Below are positions 35,654 to 45,504 of a stretch of DNA of 64,000 bases, piece after piece. Under the pieces are notes generated by a model. That model did no database searches. It was not told the DNA's origin and worked only from the letters and a program-made list of their open reading frames with translations. The DNA comes from M55B127 sp034521955 (GTDB lineage Bacteria; Bacillota; Halanaerobiia; Halanaerobiales; M55B127). The translations under genes and the position numbers were made by a program. How positions within the stretch are numbered: position 1 is the first letter of the stretch; every line of letters starts with the position of its first letter. The stretch is from the NCBI GenBank assembly GCA_034521955.1, contig JAXHLT010000003.1, positions 186,001 to 250,000 of the forward strand. Direction: 5' to 3'.

Positions 35654-36763
35654 ATGAGCTTCAACTTTGAATTAAAACAAACAGATGCTGATTCATTAGC
35701 AAGAAGAGGAAAAATTACAACTTATCACGGTGAGATTGAAACCCCAATTTTTATGCCGGTTGGAACACAGGCAACTGTTAAGGCAATGACTTCAGAGGAG
35801 TTAAAAGAAATAGATGCTGAGATCATTTTAGGTAATACTTATCATTTATACTTAAGGCCTGGACATGAGTTGATTAAAGAAGCCGGGGGACTTCATAAAT
35901 TTATGAATTGGGATAGACCAATTTTAACTGATAGTGGTGGTTTTCAAGTTTTTAGTCTATCTGATTTAAGAGAAATAAAAGAAGAGGGAGTTTATTTTCA
36001 ATCTCATATTGATGGATCTAAACATTTTATATCACCTGAAAAGTCTATAGAGATACAAAACGCACTTGGATCTGATATTGTAATGGCTTTTGATGAATGT
36101 CCTCCTGAACCTGAAAACTATGATTATGTAGATAACTCCTTGGAAAGAACGGTACGTTGGGCAAAAAGATCCAAAGATGCTATGAGTAATGATAAACAAA
36201 CTTTATTTGGGATTATACAGGGAGGGATTTTTAAAGATTTAAGAGAAAAAAGTGTTAAAATGATGACAGACATTGGATTTCCCGGATATGCTATTGGAGG
36301 TTTAAGTGTTGGAGAAGCTAAAGATGACATGTTAAAAACTTTAGACCATACAACTCCACTACTTCCCAAAGATAAACCAAGGTATTTAATGGGGGTTGGT
36401 ACTCCTGAAGATTTAATTGAAGGTGTAAAACGCGGTATTGATATGTTTGACTGTGTAATGCCAACCAGAATAGCAAGACATGGTTCTGTTTATACATCTA
36501 AAGGCAGAATAACAGTTCGCAATGCTACATATAAAAAGGATTTTAATCCTATTGATTCAGATTGTGATTGTTATGTATGTCAAAACTATACAAGAGCTTA
36601 TATTAGACATCTGTTAAAAAGAAATGAAATACTTGGTGTTAGATTAACAACATATCATAATTTACATTTTTTCATTGATTTAATGAAGAAAATAAAGTAT
36701 TCTATTAAAGAGGGTAATTTTCTCTCATTTAGAGAAAATTTCTATAAAAAGTATAAAGATTAA
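35654..36763 (+). CDS. tgt: tRNA-guanine transglycosylase
   Basis: A 369-residue TIM-barrel enzyme that swaps guanine 34 for preQ1 in tRNAs with GUN anticodons. Catalytic Asp in LTDSGGFQVFSL and in FDCVMPTR; the zinc site is CDCYVCQNYTRAYIRHL. ATG 35654 gives the usual N-terminus (FNFELKQTD); an upstream ATG at 35642 abuts AGAGG and is less likely. The yajC-secDF group follows, as in many bacteria. Confidence 0.96.
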   Translation: MSFNFELKQTDADSLARRGKITTYHGEIETPIFMPVGTQATVKAMTSEELKEIDAEIILGNTYHLYLRPGHELIKEAGGLHKFMNWDRPILTDSGGFQVFSLSDLREIKEEGVYFQSHIDGSKHFISPEKSIEIQNALGSDIVMAFDECPPEPENYDYVDNSLERTVRWAKRSKDAMSNDKQTLFGIIQGGIFKDLREKSVKMMTDIGFPGYAIGGLSVGEAKDDMLKTLDHTTPLLPKDKPRYLMGVGTPEDLIEGVKRGIDMFDCVMPTRIARHGSVYTSKGRITVRNATYKKDFNPIDSDCDCYVCQNYTRAYIRHLLKRNEILGVRLTTYHNLHFFIDLMKKIKYSIKEGNFLSFRENFYKKYKD

Positions 36764-36858
36764 TAACCAGATATTTATATAATTTTAAAAAATTTGAAGG
36801 ATAATTTGATCTGGTATTGAAATTATTAGAGAGTAAAAAAATAAGGAGGTAAATAAAA

Positions 36859-37155
36859 ATGCAATATATTTACGCAGTATTACCATGGGTTTTAATTTTT
36901 GGTGTGTTTTGGTTTTTCTTAATTAGACCACAAAGAAAACAACAGAAAGAACATGATAACATGTTAGACAATTTAAAAGTTGGAGATAGAATAGTTACTA
37001 TTGGTGGTCTTAAGGCTAAAATAGTTAAAATCAAAGAAGATAATATAAGACTAAGAGTATCATCTAATGTTGATATAGACGTTGTTCAAAAAGCTATAGC
37101 AAGATTAGATAAGTCAGAAGAAGTAGAGGAAGTAGAAACTGAAGAAGAAAAATAA
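36859..37155 (+). CDS. yajC: Preprotein translocase accessory subunit YajC
   Basis: A 98-residue protein: one N-terminal transmembrane helix followed by the family motif FFLIRPQRKQQKEHD and a small domain with LKVGDRIVTIGGL. It forms the SecDF-YajC complex that assists Sec export. AAGGAGGT precedes the ATG. The acidic C-terminal tail is common. Confidence 0.95.
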   Translation: MQYIYAVLPWVLIFGVFWFFLIRPQRKQQKEHDNMLDNLKVGDRIVTIGGLKAKIVKIKEDNIRLRVSSNVDIDVVQKAIARLDKSEEVEEVETEEEK

Positions 37156-37179
37156 TGCATATATTGGGAGTGACTAAAA

Positions 37180-37719
37180 TTGGATAGCGGAGATGTAAAA
37201 GAAATCCTGCAATCTGTTGTTATTGCAGGTATTTTAGCTTTTTTAATTATCACTTTTGTTGCCCAATCTTTTGTTGTTGACGGTAAATCTATGGAACCTA
37301 ATTTACATGATGGTGAACGTCTTTTTGTTAATAAGTTTATTTACCGTTTTAGAGAACCTCAAAGAGGAGAAGTTATAGTATTTACTCCCCAGGGTGCTCC
37401 TAATAAGAAATATATTAAAAGAGTTGTTGGATTACCTGGGGATACCCTTTATATAAAGGATGGGGTTACCTATGTAAATGGTCAGCCGCTAGATGAAGAT
37501 TTTATTAAAGAAGAGATGAATGGAGATTTTGGTCCATATCAAGTACCAGAAGGAACAGTATTTGTTATGGGCGATAATAGAAATAATAGTGCTGACAGTA
37601 GATTTCCTGGTTATGTAGGCTATGTACCCTATGAAAGTATATCTGGTTTGGCTTTTTGGGTTTATTGGCCGATCACAGATATGAGAGTAATAAAGCATGT
37701 TAGTTATAATAACATATAA
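37180..37719 (+). CDS. lepB: Signal peptidase I
   Basis: A 179-residue membrane peptidase that cleaves Sec signal peptides. One N-terminal helix (about 12-30), catalytic Ser in VDGKSMEPNL, catalytic Lys in YIKRVVGLPGD, and box E GDNRNNSADSR. The start is TTG at 37180, eight bases after GGGAGTGA. It lies between yajC and secD, an arrangement that groups export with processing. Confidence 0.95.
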   Translation: MDSGDVKEILQSVVIAGILAFLIITFVAQSFVVDGKSMEPNLHDGERLFVNKFIYRFREPQRGEVIVFTPQGAPNKKYIKRVVGLPGDTLYIKDGVTYVNGQPLDEDFIKEEMNGDFGPYQVPEGTVFVMGDNRNNSADSRFPGYVGYVPYESISGLAFWVYWPITDMRVIKHVSYNNI

Positions 37720-37755
37720 ATTATATAATTGTTGAGAAACGGGAGGAAGAATGGT

Positions 37756-38964
37756 ATGAAATATAAACAGAAGAGAATGTTAAAATTTATATTCATAATA
37801 GCTGTAGTTGCCTTAGCAGTATTTCTATACTTTAATAATAGTATCAATCTTGGTCTTGATCTACAGGGAGGGTCCCATATTGTATTACAGGCTCAACCAA
37901 CTGAAGAAAGACCAATTACAAATGAGGTAATGACAGGTATACAAAGTGTAATTGAAAGACGTGTAAATCAATTAGGTTTATCTGAACCAGTTATACAAAG
38001 AGAAGGATCTGATAGAATAATTGTTGAACTTCCTGCAATTGATAACCCTAATGAAGCAATAGAAACAATTGGTAGAACAGCTGTATTAACATTTAGAAAC
38101 TCAGCTGGTCAAGTATTATTAACAGGAGAGTATATTAAAAACGCTACTGCTGATTATGATCAGTACGGTAGGCCTGTTGTATCATTTGAAATGAACAATG
38201 AAGGTTCAGATCGATTTGAAGAGATTACTAGTCAGTATATTGGACAAAAGATAGGAATTTATCTCGATGATGAACTTTTAACAAATCCTACTGTTCAGGA
38301 TACAATTTCTGGTAGAGGACAAATTACTGGTTATGAATCCGTTGAAGCAGCCCAAAAAGATGCGATTTTAATTAGAGAAGGTTCTTTACCTGTACCTGTT
38401 AAAGTTGTTGAAAGTATGACTGTTGGACCGACATTAGGAGAAATATCAATTCGAAAAAGCTTAATAGCTGGATTAATAGGTTTAGCATTTGTTGCAGTTT
38501 ATATGATGTTCTATTATAGATTCCCAGGTGTTTTAGCTGCAGTAGTTTTAATTATCTATGGTATATTACTAATGGGTACTTTAGCTGGACTACAAGCTAC
38601 ATTAACACTACCAGGTATTGCCGGATTAATTTTATCTATCGGTATGGCTGTTGATGCTAATATTATTATTTTCGAACGGATAAAAGACGAACGGAAATCT
38701 GGTAAGACCTTGAGAGCATCAATAGATGCAGGTTTTAAAAGAGCTTATATGACTATTATTGATGCTAATGTTACAACAATAATTACTGCATTAATCCTAG
38801 CTTATTTTACTAGTGGTACTGTAAGAGGTTTTGCTGTAACACTCGGTATTGGTGTATTAGTAAGTATGTTTACAGCTTTCTTCATTACCCGAAATGTTAT
38901 AGATTTATTTACTCATTCTAGTTTACTACAAAGCGATGCAGCATTTGGTGCAAAGAGGAGGTAA
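37756..38964 (+). CDS. secD: Protein translocase subunit SecD
   Basis: A 402-residue RND-type subunit that uses proton motive force to help complete export. N-terminal helix, then LGLDLQGGSHIVLQ, the P1 domain (shorter than in E. coli, as in other Firmicutes), and five C-terminal helices including SIGMAVDANIIIFERIKDE. ATG 37756 follows GGGAGGAAG by six bases. secF starts two bases after the stop. Confidence 0.96.
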   Translation: MKYKQKRMLKFIFIIAVVALAVFLYFNNSINLGLDLQGGSHIVLQAQPTEERPITNEVMTGIQSVIERRVNQLGLSEPVIQREGSDRIIVELPAIDNPNEAIETIGRTAVLTFRNSAGQVLLTGEYIKNATADYDQYGRPVVSFEMNNEGSDRFEEITSQYIGQKIGIYLDDELLTNPTVQDTISGRGQITGYESVEAAQKDAILIREGSLPVPVKVVESMTVGPTLGEISIRKSLIAGLIGLAFVAVYMMFYYRFPGVLAAVVLIIYGILLMGTLAGLQATLTLPGIAGLILSIGMAVDANIIIFERIKDERKSGKTLRASIDAGFKRAYMTIIDANVTTIITALILAYFTSGTVRGFAVTLGIGVLVSMFTAFFITRNVIDLFTHSSLLQSDAAFGAKRR

Positions 38965-38966
38965 AG

Positions 38967-39833
38967 ATGATGGATATACTGGGAAAAAGGAAAATTTGGT
39001 ATACAATTTCCATAACAATATTGGCAATTGGATTATTATTTTTAGCAATTAATGGTTTAAACTTTGGAATAGACTTTCAAGGTGGTACCATATTAGAATT
39101 TAAATTTGACCAAGAAGTAAGCAATGAAAATGTTAGAAATGTTTTAAGTGATATAAATATTGCTGCAGATAGTAAAATTCAGCAATCAAATACACAGGGT
39201 ATATATGGAGTGTTAATAAGGGCACAAGAATTGACTCCTCAAGAGATATCAGATGTTGAAGAAGGTTTAAGAGATGCTTATCCTTCGACAGAAATGCTTA
39301 GGACTCAAATGGTTGGGCCAGTTATTGGTCAGGAGTTAAGAACAAAAGCTTTATTAGCTTTATTAATTGCTTCAATTGCAATTGTCTTATATATTAGTGT
39401 TAGATTTGAATTTAGATTTGCTATAGTTGCTATAATAACTTTAATGCATGATGTGTTAATTACATTAGGTATATTTGCAATTTTAGGTAAAGAGATAAAT
39501 ACAGCTTTTATTGCAGCATTATTAACAATAATTGGTTATTCTATAAATGATACAATAGTTATCTTTGATAGAATACGAGAAAATATGAAGTTGATGCATA
39601 AAACACCGTTTGAAAAGCTTGCTAATTCAGCTGTGATTGACACTTTACCTAGATCAATAAATACATCGTTAACAACTTTAATTACAATATTAGCAATTTA
39701 TCTATTCGGTGGGGCTTCTATTAAAATATTTATGCTTGCATTGTTTATAGGTATGTTTGCTGGTACTTATTCTTCAATATTTGTTGCCAGTCCCCTACTA
39801 GTAACCTGGACGAACAAGGTAAAAAACAAATAA
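38967..39833 (+). CDS. secF: Protein translocase subunit SecF
   Basis: A 288-residue partner of SecD. NFGIDFQGGTILEFKF near the N-terminus and IIGYSINDTIVIFDRIREN in the membrane domain are diagnostic; six helices are predicted. Two adjacent ATGs (38967, 38970) follow AGAGGAGG; either could start translation. Confidence 0.96.
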   Translation: MMDILGKRKIWYTISITILAIGLLFLAINGLNFGIDFQGGTILEFKFDQEVSNENVRNVLSDINIAADSKIQQSNTQGIYGVLIRAQELTPQEISDVEEGLRDAYPSTEMLRTQMVGPVIGQELRTKALLALLIASIAIVLYISVRFEFRFAIVAIITLMHDVLITLGIFAILGKEINTAFIAALLTIIGYSINDTIVIFDRIRENMKLMHKTPFEKLANSAVIDTLPRSINTSLTTLITILAIYLFGGASIKIFMLALFIGMFAGTYSSIFVASPLLVTWTNKVKNK

Positions 39834-39851
39834 TAGAAAGGGGTTTTAAGT

Positions 39852-40301
39852 ATGCAAGGTACCATAATATTTGGATTGATATTTGCAATCATAATTGCAA
39901 TTTTTGCAATCCAAAATGCTTCCATAGTGGCTTTGAATATTCTAATGTGGGAGTTTGAAATTTCACTGGCAGTTGTTGTTCTTGGTTCGATAATTTTTGG
40001 CGCTCTTGTAATTGGGATTTTCAGCTATTTTAAACAGTTTCAACTTAAAAGAAAAAATAGGAATTTAAAACTAGAAATTCAAGCACAACAGGAAGAATTA
40101 GAAGATTTAAAGTTTAAAAACAGAGAAAGAGAAACTAATTTAGAAAATCAAATTACTGAAGAAAATTACAAACAAGAAGAAAAGGAATCCAAAACTGGAT
40201 TTTTTGGGCGCAGGAAAAAAGAAAAAAAGATTGATGATGAAAATGATGATATAGCATATAATTCTGAAGAGAACAATGATGATGAAAGCAATAAAAAATA
40301 A
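39852..40301 (+). CDS. LapA-domain (DUF1049) membrane protein
   Basis: A 149-residue protein with two N-terminal hydrophobic helices typical of the LapA family (FAIQNASIVALNILMWEFEISLA split across the first hairpin), a coiled coil (about 65-105), and a Lys/Glu/Asn/Asp-rich tail. E. coli LapA (YciS) acts with LapB in envelope lipopolysaccharide control; whether this diderm Firmicute protein does anything similar is unknown. Located 18 bases after secF and followed by a terminator. Confidence 0.82.
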   Translation: MQGTIIFGLIFAIIIAIFAIQNASIVALNILMWEFEISLAVVVLGSIIFGALVIGIFSYFKQFQLKRKNRNLKLEIQAQQEELEDLKFKNRERETNLENQITEENYKQEEKESKTGFFGRRKKEKKIDDENDDIAYNSEENNDDESNKK

Positions 40302-40310
40302 AAAAGTATA

Positions 40311-40340
40311 AAACGCCCCCTTATTTATAGGGGGTTTTGT
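40311..40340 (+). terminator. Terminator after the secDF operon
   Basis: CCCCC (40316-40320) pairs with GGGGG (40330-40334), flanked by A- and T-rich arms that extend the stem, then TTTTGT. Good intrinsic terminator. Confidence 0.8.
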
Positions 40341-40364
40341 AATTAAAAAAATTAGGTGATAAAT

Positions 40365-42803
40365 TTGAATACAATGTGGTATCTTGAAGAAAAACAAATA
40401 AACAGAATACATGAAGATGAAATATTAAATAAAATATTAGCAAACAGGAATATTACCATTAAACAGAGAGCTGATATATTTTTAAAAAAGAGCATCGATG
40501 ATCTAAGAGATCCTTATGAATTAACTGATGTTAAAAAAGCTGTAAATAGAATTGATACAGCAATAAAAAACAATCATGAGATACTTATCTACGGTGATTA
40601 TGATGTTGATGGTATAACATCTACTTCTTTATTAATTAATTACTTTGAAGATATTAATTTTAAAAACTACTCTTTTTATATTCCAAATAGATTAAAAGAA
40701 GGTTATGGATTAAATATTGATAGTCTTTCAAAAATTGATTTAGATAACATTGATCTCATAATAACAGTAGACTGTGGGATAACGGCTTTAAAAGAAGTTG
40801 AGTTTTTAAACCAAAAAAGCATTGATATAATTATTACAGATCATCATAAATTGGGAGAAGATATCCCTAAAGCTTTTGCAGTAATTGATCCTCAACGAGA
40901 AAATGATGAATATTTTAAAGTGTTAGCTGGAGTAGGAGTTGTATTTAAACTTTTACAAGCTCTTGATATTTATAATAATACAAATTATGCTTATAATCAT
41001 CTTGATTTAGTTACCTTAGGTACTGTTGCAGATATTGTAGCATTAAAAAATGATAATAGAATACTGGTTAGTGAAGGATTAAAATCAATAAACAAAACAG
41101 AAAAAGTTGGTTTAAAACTTTTAATTGAAAAACTTGGGATGAGTGATAAAGATATTAATCCTGGACAAATTGGTTACATTATTGCACCTCCGATAAATGC
41201 TATTGGTAGAATGGAAAAACCAGATCAAGGTGTTGAATTACTAACAACAAATGATGATGATATAGCAGATGATATCAGCCAAAAACTAATAAAAATAAAC
41301 AAAGAAAGACAAAATAAAGAAGAAGAAATCTATAATCAAGCATTATCCTTGATTGATGAACAAGATATAAAAAATCAGGATGCTATAATCTTAGCTTCTA
41401 AAGGTTGGCATCGTGGAGTTATCGGTATTGTTGCTTCCAGACTGATAGATAAGTATTATCTACCTGTTATATTAATTGCAATAGATGAGGATGGTATTGG
41501 TCATGGATCTGCGAGAAGTATTGATAATTTTGATATAACAGAAGGATTAAGTTACTGTAAAGAACTTTTAGATAACTATGGTGGACATTCAATGGCTGCT
41601 GGACTGTCAATAAAAGAAAAAAATCTAAACAAGTTCAAAAAAATGTTTAATGAATATATGAATGAACAGTTACAACCAACTGACTTTATTCCTGGATTAA
41701 AATTAGATGCAATTATTAATTTAAATAAAATAAATTACCCTTTCTATAAAAAACTAGATAAGTTAAAACCATTTGGTGTTGGAAATCCAAGACCAAAATT
41801 TTTACTAAGTAATGTAAAATTAAAAAATCATTATACAGTGGGGAGCAATAATAAACATTTAAAAATTAATTTATCAAATGGGCTTTCTGGTATTTGTTTT
41901 AATATGGGACATATTAATTCAAAGCTAGTTGATAAAAAGATTGATTTAGCAGTGAAGATATATTTAAATAATTGGCGAGGTAGAGATGAGATAGAACTAA
42001 GGGTTGAAGATATAAATATTAGAGGTGACCACTCATTTTATCCATTAACCTTTAAAAAAGATAATTTTAAAATATATGACAAAAGAGGAATAAATAATAA
42101 AACGAAGTATATAAGAGGATTATATAATTATAACAAAAAAATTGCAGTATATATTAATGGTAAAAAGCAAATTGACGAACTAAAAAGTATTTTAAAAAAT
42201 AATGATATTGATTTATTTATTAATAACTGGGATGAATTTATTAACCATGATAAATCAATAATATTATTTAACAAAAATTTTAATAAAGAAATTGAAGAAA
42301 AAACACATTTAGTATTTTATTCAGTACCCTTTTCATTGAATGATCTAAAAAATATTGTTAATAATTTCAAGTCTAATAATGACATTCATTTTATTTTTAA
42401 TGATAACGATATTAAGATAAATCAAAAATTAATCGATTTAAAATTACCTAATAAAAAGCTAATTAAAAATATTATGAATTATATACAAAATAAAGAAAAA
42501 AATATAAAAATAGATAAGTTATACACAACAATCAATAAGGATTTTAAAATATCTAAAAATAAGTTTAAAAATATTATTAATATATATTCAGAAATTGGTA
42601 TTGTAGACAAAAAAGAAAACCAAATAAACTTTAATAATTCAAATAAAGCTCACCAATTGGACTTATCAAATTCTGTATATTATAATAATATTATTAAGAT
42701 AAAGCAAAAACAAAGAAATTTAATCAATTTATTAAGGGATAAAAATTTATTTAATTTTATTAAAAACCTTACAAATCTTAAGGAGGAGAACAATGAATTT
42801 TAA
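40365..42803 (+). CDS. recJ: Single-stranded-DNA exonuclease RecJ
   Basis: An 812-residue 5'-3' exonuclease. The DHH core is clear: IYGDYDVDGITST, ITVDCGITAL, ITDHHKLGE, then DHHA1 with GHGSARSIDNFD and YGGHSMAAGLSI, and an OB domain (about 450-550). The last ~250 residues are Asn/Lys/Ile-rich and very divergent; longer Firmicute RecJ proteins also have a C-terminal extension. TTG 40365 is chosen because AGGTG ends six bases before it; GTG 40356 overlaps that site. Overlaps apt by 11 bases. Confidence 0.93.
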   Translation: MNTMWYLEEKQINRIHEDEILNKILANRNITIKQRADIFLKKSIDDLRDPYELTDVKKAVNRIDTAIKNNHEILIYGDYDVDGITSTSLLINYFEDINFKNYSFYIPNRLKEGYGLNIDSLSKIDLDNIDLIITVDCGITALKEVEFLNQKSIDIIITDHHKLGEDIPKAFAVIDPQRENDEYFKVLAGVGVVFKLLQALDIYNNTNYAYNHLDLVTLGTVADIVALKNDNRILVSEGLKSINKTEKVGLKLLIEKLGMSDKDINPGQIGYIIAPPINAIGRMEKPDQGVELLTTNDDDIADDISQKLIKINKERQNKEEEIYNQALSLIDEQDIKNQDAIILASKGWHRGVIGIVASRLIDKYYLPVILIAIDEDGIGHGSARSIDNFDITEGLSYCKELLDNYGGHSMAAGLSIKEKNLNKFKKMFNEYMNEQLQPTDFIPGLKLDAIINLNKINYPFYKKLDKLKPFGVGNPRPKFLLSNVKLKNHYTVGSNNKHLKINLSNGLSGICFNMGHINSKLVDKKIDLAVKIYLNNWRGRDEIELRVEDINIRGDHSFYPLTFKKDNFKIYDKRGINNKTKYIRGLYNYNKKIAVYINGKKQIDELKSILKNNDIDLFINNWDEFINHDKSIILFNKNFNKEIEEKTHLVFYSVPFSLNDLKNIVNNFKSNNDIHFIFNDNDIKINQKLIDLKLPNKKLIKNIMNYIQNKEKNIKIDKLYTTINKDFKISKNKFKNIINIYSEIGIVDKKENQINFNNSNKAHQLDLSNSVYYNNIIKIKQKQRNLINLLRDKNLFNFIKNLTNLKEENNEF

Positions 42804-43305
42804 TGATTACATTAGAAACATACCGGATTTTCCAAAAGAAGGAATATTATTTAAAGACATAACTCCACTATTAAAGGATAAAGATGTTTTTAAAAAAGCA
42901 ATAGATACAATGGCAGAACAGTACCAAGATGTAGAAATTGATTATGTTGTAGGAATTGAAGCAAGAGGATTTATTATAGGTACTCCTTTAGCATATGCCT
43001 TAAATAAAGGGTTTATTCCAATAAGAAAGCCTGGTAAACTACCATATGACAAAATATCTGCTAGTTATGATTTAGAATATGGTAGTAATGAATTAGAGAT
43101 ACATACTGATGCTATTCAGGAAGGTGATAACATTTTATTAGTTGATGACTTATTGGCAACTGGAGGAACAACAAGAGCATCAGTTGACTTAATAGAAAAA
43201 TTAGGAGGTAATATTGTTAGTATAGCCTTCTTATTAGAACTAGTTGATCTAAAAGGTAGAGATGAAATTAAAGAGTATGATATCTATACTTTATTACAAC
43301 ACTAA
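42793..43305 (+). CDS. apt: Adenine phosphoribosyltransferase
   Basis: A 170-residue purine salvage enzyme that makes AMP from adenine and PRPP. N-terminal IPDFPKEGILFKDITPLL, GIEARGFIIG, and the PRPP loop LLVDDLLATGGTT. The ATG lies inside the end of recJ after AGGAGGAG, so the two are coupled. apt followed by rel is a standard Firmicute arrangement. Confidence 0.97.
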   Translation: MNFNDYIRNIPDFPKEGILFKDITPLLKDKDVFKKAIDTMAEQYQDVEIDYVVGIEARGFIIGTPLAYALNKGFIPIRKPGKLPYDKISASYDLEYGSNELEIHTDAIQEGDNILLVDDLLATGGTTRASVDLIEKLGGNIVSIAFLLELVDLKGRDEIKEYDIYTLLQH

Positions 43306-43342
43306 ACTATAATCTGAATAACTTTGAAATGAAGGGATATAT

Positions 43343-45487
43343 ATGGAAATAGAGACTTTACTTAAAAAAATTAGAACTGATATGGATGATCCAGATCTTG
43401 ATATAGTTAAAAAAGCATATAAAGTTGCTTCTGAAGCTCACGAAGGACAGTTTAGAGTATCAGGAGAACCTTATGTTGAACACCCAATTAATGTAGGATA
43501 TATCCTTGCTGATTTAGGACTTGATATTATCTCTATTTCTGCTGCTTTATTACATGATGTAGTTGAAGATACTAAATTTACTAGAAAAGACATTGAAAAA
43601 ATGTTTGGTAATGAAGTTGCATTACTTGTTGATGGTGTTACAAAGTTAACTAAGTTAGATTTTAAATCTAAAGAGGAACATCAGGCTGAGAGTTTAAGAA
43701 AAATGTTTTTAGCAATGGCTAAAGATATTAGAGTAGTTTTAATTAAGCTTGCAGATAGGCTTCATAATATGCGAACTTTAGAGCATCTTGGTAGAGAAAA
43801 ACAAATTTTCAAATCTGAAGAAACCATTGAGATATATGCTCCATTAGCACATAGATTAGGTATGTCAAGAATGAAGTCAGAATTAGAAGATTTAAGTTTT
43901 TACTTTTTACAAACTGATGTTTATAATGAATTAGAAAAAAAGATTGAAGAAAATAGATCTTCTAGAAACAACAATATACAAAAGGCAATAGATACACTTG
44001 AAGAGAAAATAGAAGAACAGGATTTAAATGCTGAAATATATGGAAGATCAAAACATTTGTATAGTATATACCAAAAAATGCAGCGAAAAGAAGTAGATTT
44101 TAGTGAAATATATGACCTTACTGCTGTAAGAGTATTAGTAGATAATGTGAGGGAATGTTATCAGGTATTAGGGGTAGTACATGAGTTATGGAAACCAATG
44201 CCTGGGAGATTCAAAGATTATATTGCGATGCCCAAATCTAATATGTATCAGTCTTTACACACGACTGTAATAGGTCCTAGTGGAGACCCTTTAGAGGTAC
44301 AAATTAGAACACGTGAAATGCATAAGACTGCTGAATATGGTATTGCTGCGCACTGGAGATACAAAGAAGGTAAAACTAATAATGATGATTATGAAGAAAA
44401 ATTATCCTGGTTGAGGCAGTTATTGGAATGGCAGAAAGATCTTCAAGAGCCGCAAGAATTTATGAAAGCCTTAAAAATTGATTTATTCCAGGATGAAGTG
44501 TTTGTATTTACTCCAAAAGGTGATGTTATGTCATTAGCTCGTGGTGGTACTCCAATAGATTTTGCTTACCATATTCACACTGAGGTAGGACATAATTGTG
44601 TTGGAGCAAAGGTTAACGGTAAGATTGTACCTTTAGAGTATGAACTTAATAATGGTGATATTGTTAATATTATAACTTCCAAAAAAAGTACTGGACCTAG
44701 TAAAGATTGGTTAAATTTTGTAAAAACATCTACTGCAAGAAGTAAGATAAAAAGATGGTTTAAAAAACAGCAAAGAGATGAAATAATAAAACGGGGTAGA
44801 GAATTATTAAATAGGGAATTTAGTAGAAACCATATTGAGATTACTGGTAAAGAACGGGAACAAAAACTGGAAGAAATTGCAAAAGAGTTAGGTGAAAATA
44901 GTAAAGAAAATTTATTAGAATCAATAGGATATAACAATGTTTCTGTTAAACAGGTTATAAATAAATTAGATATAGAAGAACAAGAAGAGGTAACCTTAGA
45001 AGAATTGAAGTCTGCTCCATCTACAAAAAGTTCAGATAAAGGAGTTAAAGTAAAGGGAGTGGATAACCTTAAGGTTAGAACAGCTAAGTGCTGTAATCCG
45101 GTTCCCGGAGATAAGATTGTAGGATATATAACTCGGGGTAGAGGCATATCTATCCATCGAAAAGGATGTCCAAACCTACAAACATTAATAGAAAACGAAA
45201 ACGAAAGAATTATAGATGTAGAATGGGACCGAAAACGTGCTGAATCATATGTTGTTGACCTTAATATAGAAGCAGTTGATAAAAGTGCTCTTTTAAACGA
45301 TATAACAAGATTAATAAAAAATGAACAGATAAAACTTTTATCAGTTAATGCTAGAGCCGATAAATATGGAAGAGCATATATAAAATTATCTCTTGAGTTA
45401 AGTAGCATTGAGCATATGAAAGATATAATGAATAAAATCAAAGATATATCAGGGGTATTATCAGTTCAAAGAGCAAACCCTACTTAA
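43343..45487 (+). CDS. rel: Bifunctional (p)ppGpp synthetase/hydrolase
   Basis: A 714-residue Rel protein. HD hydrolase domain (LLHDVVEDT, LADRLHNMRTLEHLG), synthetase domain (KPMPGRFKDYIAMPKSN, MYQSLHTTV), TGS domain (FVFTPKGDVMSLARGGTP), a zinc-finger region with CCNPVPGD and C-terminal ACT domain. Both active-site motifs look intact, so it should make and degrade the stringent-response alarmone. Confidence 0.96.
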   Translation: MEIETLLKKIRTDMDDPDLDIVKKAYKVASEAHEGQFRVSGEPYVEHPINVGYILADLGLDIISISAALLHDVVEDTKFTRKDIEKMFGNEVALLVDGVTKLTKLDFKSKEEHQAESLRKMFLAMAKDIRVVLIKLADRLHNMRTLEHLGREKQIFKSEETIEIYAPLAHRLGMSRMKSELEDLSFYFLQTDVYNELEKKIEENRSSRNNNIQKAIDTLEEKIEEQDLNAEIYGRSKHLYSIYQKMQRKEVDFSEIYDLTAVRVLVDNVRECYQVLGVVHELWKPMPGRFKDYIAMPKSNMYQSLHTTVIGPSGDPLEVQIRTREMHKTAEYGIAAHWRYKEGKTNNDDYEEKLSWLRQLLEWQKDLQEPQEFMKALKIDLFQDEVFVFTPKGDVMSLARGGTPIDFAYHIHTEVGHNCVGAKVNGKIVPLEYELNNGDIVNIITSKKSTGPSKDWLNFVKTSTARSKIKRWFKKQQRDEIIKRGRELLNREFSRNHIEITGKEREQKLEEIAKELGENSKENLLESIGYNNVSVKQVINKLDIEEQEEVTLEELKSAPSTKSSDKGVKVKGVDNLKVRTAKCCNPVPGDKIVGYITRGRGISIHRKGCPNLQTLIENENERIIDVEWDRKRAESYVVDLNIEAVDKSALLNDITRLIKNEQIKLLSVNARADKYGRAYIKLSLELSSIEHMKDIMNKIKDISGVLSVQRANPT

Positions 45488-45504
45488 AAAGAGGAGTGTT
45501 TTAG

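Noticed and set aside
35637..35660. preQ1 riboswitch before queA or tgt
   Set aside because: Both genes follow others with under 20 bases between them, leaving no room for an aptamer.
36766..36815. Inverted repeat ACCAGAT/ATCTGGT after tgt as terminator
   Set aside because: The loop is 36 bases long and no T-run follows the second arm, so termination is unlikely.
44575..45441. Long open frame of 288 codons on the minus strand
   Set aside because: It is the antisense of the 3' half of rel, has no ribosome-binding site and encodes a low-complexity Ser/Leu-rich product. It reflects codon bias of the real gene.
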